NCBI GenBank assembly: GCA_027491845.1
Contig: JAOZGF010000055.1
Coordinates: 1-8,898 of the forward strand
Length of the DNA stretch: 8,898 nucleotides
Direction of reading: 5' to 3'
Origin: Thermoproteota archaeon
GTDB taxonomy: Archaea; Korarchaeota; JAOZGF01
Shown: positions 6,614-8,898 of the stretch, in pieces
Layout of the letters: each line of letters begins with the position of its first letter
Numbering within the stretch: the stretch's first letter is position 1
Program-made: the position numbers and the translations under genes
The notes under the pieces: model-generated
The model's input: only the letters and a program-made list of their open reading frames with translations
The model's database searches: none
Told to the model about the DNA's origin: nothing

Positions 6614-7255
6614 TCACCCTATTTTTATTTTAGGTAGTTTTAAGAGGTCAGGCCTCACCTTTTCCACGTATGCTATCACAGAAGCCGTAACTATTCCCTC
6701 TATTATCCCTAGAAGAAAGTGGATACCTGTCATAACAGGTATGGAGATATTAATTCCATAGGCAAACTGAGGGGATAAGCCTATTTCTAGTCCACAGAAA
6801 AAAGCTGCAGCAGTTATCCCGAGTAAGCCACCTAAAAACGCTCCAACATATTCCTTCCCCCACCTCTTAAACACAATGTACAAGTAATAACCAATTAATC
6901 CATCTACAACCCCCATGTTCCAAATGTTTGCACCCAGCGCAGTTATCCCGCCATCCCCGAACGCCAAACACTGAATCAAGAGCAAGAGAGACATTGAAAG
7001 AACCCCGCCTCCCGGGCCAAAGAACATGGCAAGCAAGGCTCCGCCGACGAAATGAGCAGTTGTTCCTCCTGGACCAACAGGCCAATTTATCATTTGAGCA
7101 GCGAAAACAGCAGCAGTCAAAGTAGCAAACAAGGGAACTTGCTCAGGAACAAAACTCCTTTTCATCTGCCTCAAAGACAAAAACCATACGGCACCTGTTA
7201 CAAAATAGAAAAATGCAGCAATCGGCAAAGACAAAAAGCCATCGGGTATATGCAA
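6614..7255 (-). CDS. cbiM: Substrate-specific membrane component of Co/Ni ECF transporter (CbiM/NikM)
   Basis: Integral membrane S-component that binds Co2+ or Ni2+ and moves it inwards. Its 213 residues match the family and about six to seven hydrophobic segments are visible. The mature N-terminus MHIPDGFLS is diagnostic: in characterised CbiM/NikM proteins the N-terminal amine and His2 bind the metal. A second conserved metal-site region, GGTTAHFVGG (63-72, His68), is present, as is FGDGGITALGANIWNMGV (99-116). The start must be TTG 7255, the only codon that gives the functional N-terminus, and AGGTGA lies six bases upstream. A TATA box and a perfect inverted repeat sit in front. No CbiQ or CbiO gene follows, only the cbiN-like gene, so the energy-coupling module must be encoded elsewhere or be absent. 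Confidence 0.93.
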   Translation of the reverse strand: MHIPDGFLSLPIAAFFYFVTGAVWFLSLRQMKRSFVPEQVPLFATLTAAVFAAQMINWPVGPGGTTAHFVGGALLAMFFGPGGGVLSMSLLLLIQCLAFGDGGITALGANIWNMGVVDGLIGYYLYIVFKRWGKEYVGAFLGGLLGITAAAFFCGLEIGLSPQFAYGINISIPVMTGIHFLLGIIEGIVTASVIAYVEKVRPDLLKLPKIKIG

Positions 7256-7261
7256 TTTTCG

Positions 7262-7267
7262 TCACCT
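7262..7267 (-). promoter_or_regulatory. Ribosome binding site fixing the TTG start of cbiM
   Basis: AGGTGA on the minus strand, six bases before TTG 7255. It decides the unusual TTG start. It lies one base from the left arm of the inverted repeat, so a protein bound there, or a hairpin, could also affect translation. Confidence 0.7.
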
Positions 7268-7268
7268 A

Positions 7269-7300
7269 TAGTAATACCTTTTCTATAAAAAGTATTACTA
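7269..7300. promoter_or_regulatory. Candidate repressor operator of cbiM: perfect 9-bp inverted repeat
   Basis: TAGTAATAC at 7269-7277 and its exact reverse complement GTATTACTA at 7292-7300 are separated by 14 bases. The repeat fills the space between the cbiM TATA box and its ribosome site and covers the predicted transcription start (about 7280). Spaced inverted half-sites at Ni/Co transporter genes are typical of metal-sensing repressors such as NikR. The exact NikR consensus for archaea is not something I can verify here, so the regulator is an inference. Confidence 0.6.
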
Positions 7301-7301
7301 A

Positions 7302-7309
7302 TATTTAAA
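7302..7309 (-). promoter_or_regulatory. Candidate TATA box of cbiM
   Basis: TTTAAATA on the minus strand; the expected start of transcription is near 7280, giving a leader of about 25 bases that contains AGGTGA. The site directly abuts the inverted repeat, so repressor binding would compete with TBP/TFB or block polymerase. The box is nearly symmetrical and could be read in the other direction as well. Confidence 0.5.
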
Positions 7310-7319
7310 TGTTACTTCT

Positions 7320-7395
7320 AAAGGGGGCTGTTAAGTTAGGTTGTATGAAAAACTAGAGGGAATATAAAAACAAAAGGATGTAACCCCCTTTGGGG
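7320..7395. repeat. Inverted repeat AAAGGGGG / CCCCCTTT around the methyltransferase promoter, with alternative hairpin
   Basis: AAAGGGGG at 7320-7327 is exactly complementary to CCCCCTTT at 7384-7391, with 56 bases between. As RNA, the stem could extend by four further pairs (UUCU 7316-7319 with GGGG 7392-7395, three of them G-U). The same C-run can instead pair with GGGG 7392-7395 across a TTT loop (CCCC-TTT-GGGG), which covers the ribosome site of the downstream gene. The predicted TATA box at 7363-7370 lies inside the repeat, so it may act as DNA rather than RNA. Confidence 0.5.
7363..7370 (+). promoter_or_regulatory. Candidate TATA box of the methyltransferase gene
   Basis: TATAAAAA preceded by the purine-rich AGAGGGAA. 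Transcription should start near 7391-7393, giving the short leader GGGGAGAGGAA before ATG 7403. This placement supports 7403, not 7466, as the ancestral start codon of the gene. Confidence 0.55.
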
Positions 7396-7402
7396 AGAGG
7401 AA

Positions 7403-7522
7403 ATGAGAGAAAAAACGTTAAATATTTAGCTTGTCCCAGTTGTAAAACCTCTGATTTTAGTTTAGATGTATGTAAACGAAAAAATCAGGAAATTTTGTCT
7501 GGAAAATTGTTTTGTAAAAAAA
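7403..7522 (+). pseudogene. Out-of-frame zinc-ribbon N-terminus of the methyltransferase
   Basis: ATG 7403 has GGGGAG five bases upstream and a TATA box at the right distance, but its own frame stops at 7427-7429. In the frame starting at 7414 the sequence reads NVKYLACPSCKTSDFSLDV, then after a few residues EILSGKLFCKK, the first half of a Trm112-like zinc ribbon (CPSC ... CxxC). At the A7 run 7516-7522, dropping one A joins this to CGKSYEIVNGIPDFLP in the frame of the long downstream reading frame, completing FCKKCGKSY. Adding one A to the A6 run 7410-7415 joins it to ATG 7403. The two changes compensate. Repaired, the protein would be 280 residues. Possible causes are sequencing errors in A-runs, real decay, or polymerase/ribosome slippage. 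Confidence 0.65.
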
Positions 7523-8245
7523 TGTGGGAAAAGTTACGAAATAGTAAACGGGATACCTGATTTTCTGCCAGAAGAAGTGGGATCAGAAAGAAAAAAGATG
7601 ATAAAATTCGTTGATAGGTTATCTTTGATTTATGAGACACCATTTTGGTATCCACTAGTCTATCACTTATATGGAGGTCTTTTTATTCCCTCCGTTAAGA
7701 GGACAATCGAGATGATAACCGACATGCTTGAAATTGATGGAGGTGTAGCTTTAGATGTTGAATGTGGAACGGGACTATTTACAAGGAGCATTGCAAGGAG
7801 AGCAAAGCAAGTTTACGGTTTCGATATTTCTGTGGGGATGCTTAAGAAAGGACAAAAATATACGGAGAGAAATAGTTTAGAGAACGTAGTGTTTGTTAGG
7901 GCGGAAGTGGAAAACATACCCTTTCCGAGCGAGTTTTTTGATGGCGTTTCATGCTGCGGAGCCTTGCATCTTTTCCCTGATGCAGGCAGAGCTTTAAAGG
8001 AGATAAATCGCGTCCTGAAGAGAGGTTATAAGTTAGCCACTATGACTTTCGTTAGAAGACGATTTTTAGGAATAAGAAGAGTCTACGAGCATTTAGAGAG
8101 AGAACATCGTGTGCATATTTTTGACGTGGATGAATTACAGAAATACTTGAAAAATGCAGGGTTCTCCGAGTTTAAGTATGATATCTATGGGTCGATGATA
8201 CTTTTCGAGGCGAAAAAAGTTAGGCATCTTTACAATCCATATTAG
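7466..8245 (+). CDS. SAM-dependent methyltransferase (type 11-like), frame-broken at the N-terminus
   Basis: Class I Rossmann methyltransferase using S-adenosylmethionine; the substrate is unknown. As an uninterrupted frame it gives 259 residues, but the first 18 or so are out of register with the zinc-ribbon coding sequence upstream. CGKSYEIVNGIPDFLP (20-35) is the second half of that ribbon. Motif I is ALDVECGTGLF (95-105); the first Gly of the usual DxGxGxG is Glu99, a position I recall as Ser in a related family with the same ribbon. GFDIS (118-122) holds the acidic ribose ligand D120, AEVENIPF (146-153) and FFDGVSCCGALH (157-168) follow, then RVLKRGYKLATMTF (182-195), where the usual LKPGG is lost. 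HVHIFDVDEL-type and LKNAGF (228-233) segments close the domain. The gene lies alone, divergent from cbiM. Whether the protein is functional is uncertain. Confidence 0.75.
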   Translation: MYVNEKIRKFCLENCFVKKCGKSYEIVNGIPDFLPEEVGSERKKMIKFVDRLSLIYETPFWYPLVYHLYGGLFIPSVKRTIEMITDMLEIDGGVALDVECGTGLFTRSIARRAKQVYGFDISVGMLKKGQKYTERNSLENVVFVRAEVENIPFPSEFFDGVSCCGALHLFPDAGRALKEINRVLKRGYKLATMTFVRRRFLGIRRVYEHLEREHRVHIFDVDELQKYLKNAGFSEFKYDIYGSMILFEAKKVRHLYNPY

Positions 8246-8248
8246 TCA

Positions 8249-8312
8249 GAAGAGAGAAATCCATGAGGCTGTGAGAAACGCAGGATTAACCCAAGATAAA
8301 GTTCTCCTTTAA
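8249..8312 (+). other. Possible coding remnant after the methyltransferase
   Basis: In a frame one base off the methyltransferase, the sequence reads QKREIHEAVRNAGLTQDKVLL followed by a stop (split: QKREIHEAVR, NAGLTQDKVLL). The frame is open back to the A6 run 8213-8218, so a single-base slip there would extend the methyltransferase C-terminus. It has protein-like composition but no family I can name; it may be chance. Confidence 0.25.
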
Positions 8313-8319
8313 AACAATG

Positions 8320-8516
8320 TTATTCGCAACCTACTTTAATGACACACTTAGCTTTCCCATTTTTGTTCTCTGTACAGTCGCCAACTTTGTTACATTCCCC
8401 ATCTTTCTTTTTAGATTTAAATTGACCCTGCTCTGTGCAGGTGTTTTACCATTGAAGCAGAGTGGAATCTTAATTTTTTACGCACAGCGAATACTTAACT
8501 TATCCTTAATCTTCAT
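8320..8516 (-). pseudogene. Decayed small cysteine-rich protein gene
   Basis: ATG 8516 has a perfect AAGGAG at 8523-8528, six bases upstream, and opens MKIKDKLSIRCA, then a TAA at 8478-8480. The same frame continues KIKIPLCFNGK. Adding one A (T on the plus strand) at the run 8444-8447 shifts into a frame that stays open to the TAA at 8320-8322 and reads NTCTEQGQF, a Lys-rich linker, then DGECNKVGDCTENKNGKAKC and VIKVGCE. The reconstructed product has about 65 residues and seven cysteines, with an internal repeat CTE(Q/N)...G.(E/K)C..KVG. It is hydrophilic, has no obvious signal peptide, and I do not recognise the family. One stop and one frameshift are needed, so it is called a pseudogene. 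Antisense to it, a plus-strand frame at 8317-8535 is only its shadow. Confidence 0.45.
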
Positions 8517-8589
8517 TTCGCGCTCCTTAACTTAACGGAGCCCTCTTAAAGTTCTCTTGAATATTGGTGTTGCAAGTAAGGTGTTGCGT

Positions 8590-8657
8590 TAGGTGGTTAA
8601 AAATTAAGATTGTTTTCTTTGAAACTTCAAACTCTTCTTAGGCAAATTAGCCACCTA
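8590..8657 (+). other. Nested stem-loop, possible structured RNA element
   Basis: TAGGTGGTTAA at 8590-8600 pairs with TTAGCCACCTA at 8647-8657 over 11 consecutive pairs, one of them U-G. Inside, TAAGA 8605-8609 pairs with TCTTA 8636-8640 (plus a flanking U-G pair), and inside that TTTGA 8618-8622 pairs with TCAAA 8627-8631 across an AACT loop. Both U-G pairs occur in plus-strand RNA and would be A-C mismatches in minus-strand RNA, so the plus strand is the likely RNA. No known RNA family recognised. Confidence 0.45.
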
Positions 8658-8761
8658 TTTGTTAGAACCTAGAAACAAAAAGAAGGACGGCTTCATTTCA
8701 TAAAGGGGATTTGCCAAAGGGAACCTTGCTTGAAGTTCGAAGCAAGCGAGTATAGCTGAAA

Positions 8762-8788
8762 GGAATTGAAGGAATTAGAGGAATTAAA
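8762..8788 (+). repeat. Three tandem 9-base units GGAATTNNN
   Basis: GGAATTGAA, GGAATTAGA and GGAATTAAA follow each other without a gap, and a degenerate fourth unit TGGATTATT follows. The 9-base period keeps a reading frame (GIE-GIR-GIK), but the frame closes after about 18 codons, so it is probably not coding. Confidence 0.6.
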
Positions 8789-8898
8789 TGGATTATTATG
8801 GGCGTTTTCGCCTAACGGGAGGATGCTTGGCTCCTTAAGAGTAAAAAGAGAGCCCAAAATTTCTATTTAGTCCTTTTCTTCCTTTACATTAAGCCCTT

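Larger units (their letters stand above)
8517..8898. other. Gene-free right end of the window
   Basis: Apart from the stem-loop at 8590-8657, it holds a 7-bp hairpin CTTGCTT / AAGCAAG (8725-8731 and 8740-8746), a 9-base tandem repeat (8762-8788), a GGCG-TTTT-CGCC hairpin (8801-8812), and GGCTC / GAGCC (8829-8833 and 8850-8854). The longest readings are under 20 codons. No gene, tRNA or insertion sequence is recognisable. Confidence 0.5.

Noticed and set aside
6867..7125. Overlapping frames on both strands inside cbiM
   Set aside because: Shadows of the well-supported cbiM frame, with Arg/Trp-rich nonsense-like sequence.
7466..7540. Motif I Glu99 as proof that the methyltransferase is dead
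   Set aside because: A related ribbon-bearing methyltransferase family, as I recall it, also lacks Gly at this position, so the substitution alone is not decisive.
8317..8535. 72-codon plus-strand reading frame rich in Phe and Leu
   Set aside because: It is the antisense of the cysteine-rich minus-strand sequence in the same codon phase; no ribosome site precedes it and its hydrophobic look comes from reading Lys codons backwards.
8725..8750. GTTCGAA resembling a tRNA T-loop
   Set aside because: The flanking bases do not form a 5-bp T stem and no acceptor, D or anticodon arms can be built around it.

Overview
The window looks archaeal. Several genes have an AT-rich TATA-like box about 25 bases from a plausible transcription start. 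Purine-rich Shine-Dalgarno sites alternate with a leaderless-looking start. Non-AUG starts are common (GTG or TTG in five genes) and AGG/AGA dominates arginine. The gene content (four-gene 2-oxoacid:ferredoxin oxidoreductase, a heterodisulfide-reductase-like Fe-S protein paired with an FAD dehydrogenase, a CbiM/CbiN metal transporter) fits an anaerobic, probably thermophilic archaeon, perhaps of the TACK/Thermoproteota side. I cannot name the lineage from sequence alone.

Layout. Positions 1-2486 (minus): an FAD-linked 2-hydroxyacid (lactate/glycolate-type) dehydrogenase followed by a two-cluster, two-CCG-domain Fe-S oxidoreductase that runs off the left edge; together they look like an oxidase module passing electrons from a 2-hydroxyacid to a carrier. 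Positions 2622-2960 (plus): a small single-domain cupin, divergent from the dehydrogenase and overlapping the tail of the next operon by 10 bases. Positions 2951-5728 (minus): korD-korA-korB-korC, tightly packed, with a TATA box placed so that the mRNA should begin at or near the korD start codon. Positions 5729-6328: 600 bases without a recognisable gene. Positions 6329-7255 (minus): cbiM and a cbiN-like gene, the membrane part of an ECF-type cobalt/nickel importer, with no CbiQ or ATPase in the window; a perfect 9-bp inverted repeat sits between the promoter and the ribosome site. Positions 7403-8245 (plus): a SAM methyltransferase whose zinc-ribbon N-terminus lies in another frame, bracketed by two A-runs. 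Positions 8246-8898: no intact gene, but a decayed cysteine-rich small gene on the minus strand, a strong nested stem-loop, a 9-base tandem repeat and small hairpins.

Together, the hydroxyacid dehydrogenase pair and the Kor complex point to 2-hydroxyacid/2-oxoacid metabolism feeding ferredoxin and acyl-CoA. The CbiM/N transporter is consistent with a need for corrinoid or nickel enzymes. The most unusual material is in the right third: the candidate metal-responsive operator, the frame-broken methyltransferase and the debris beyond it.
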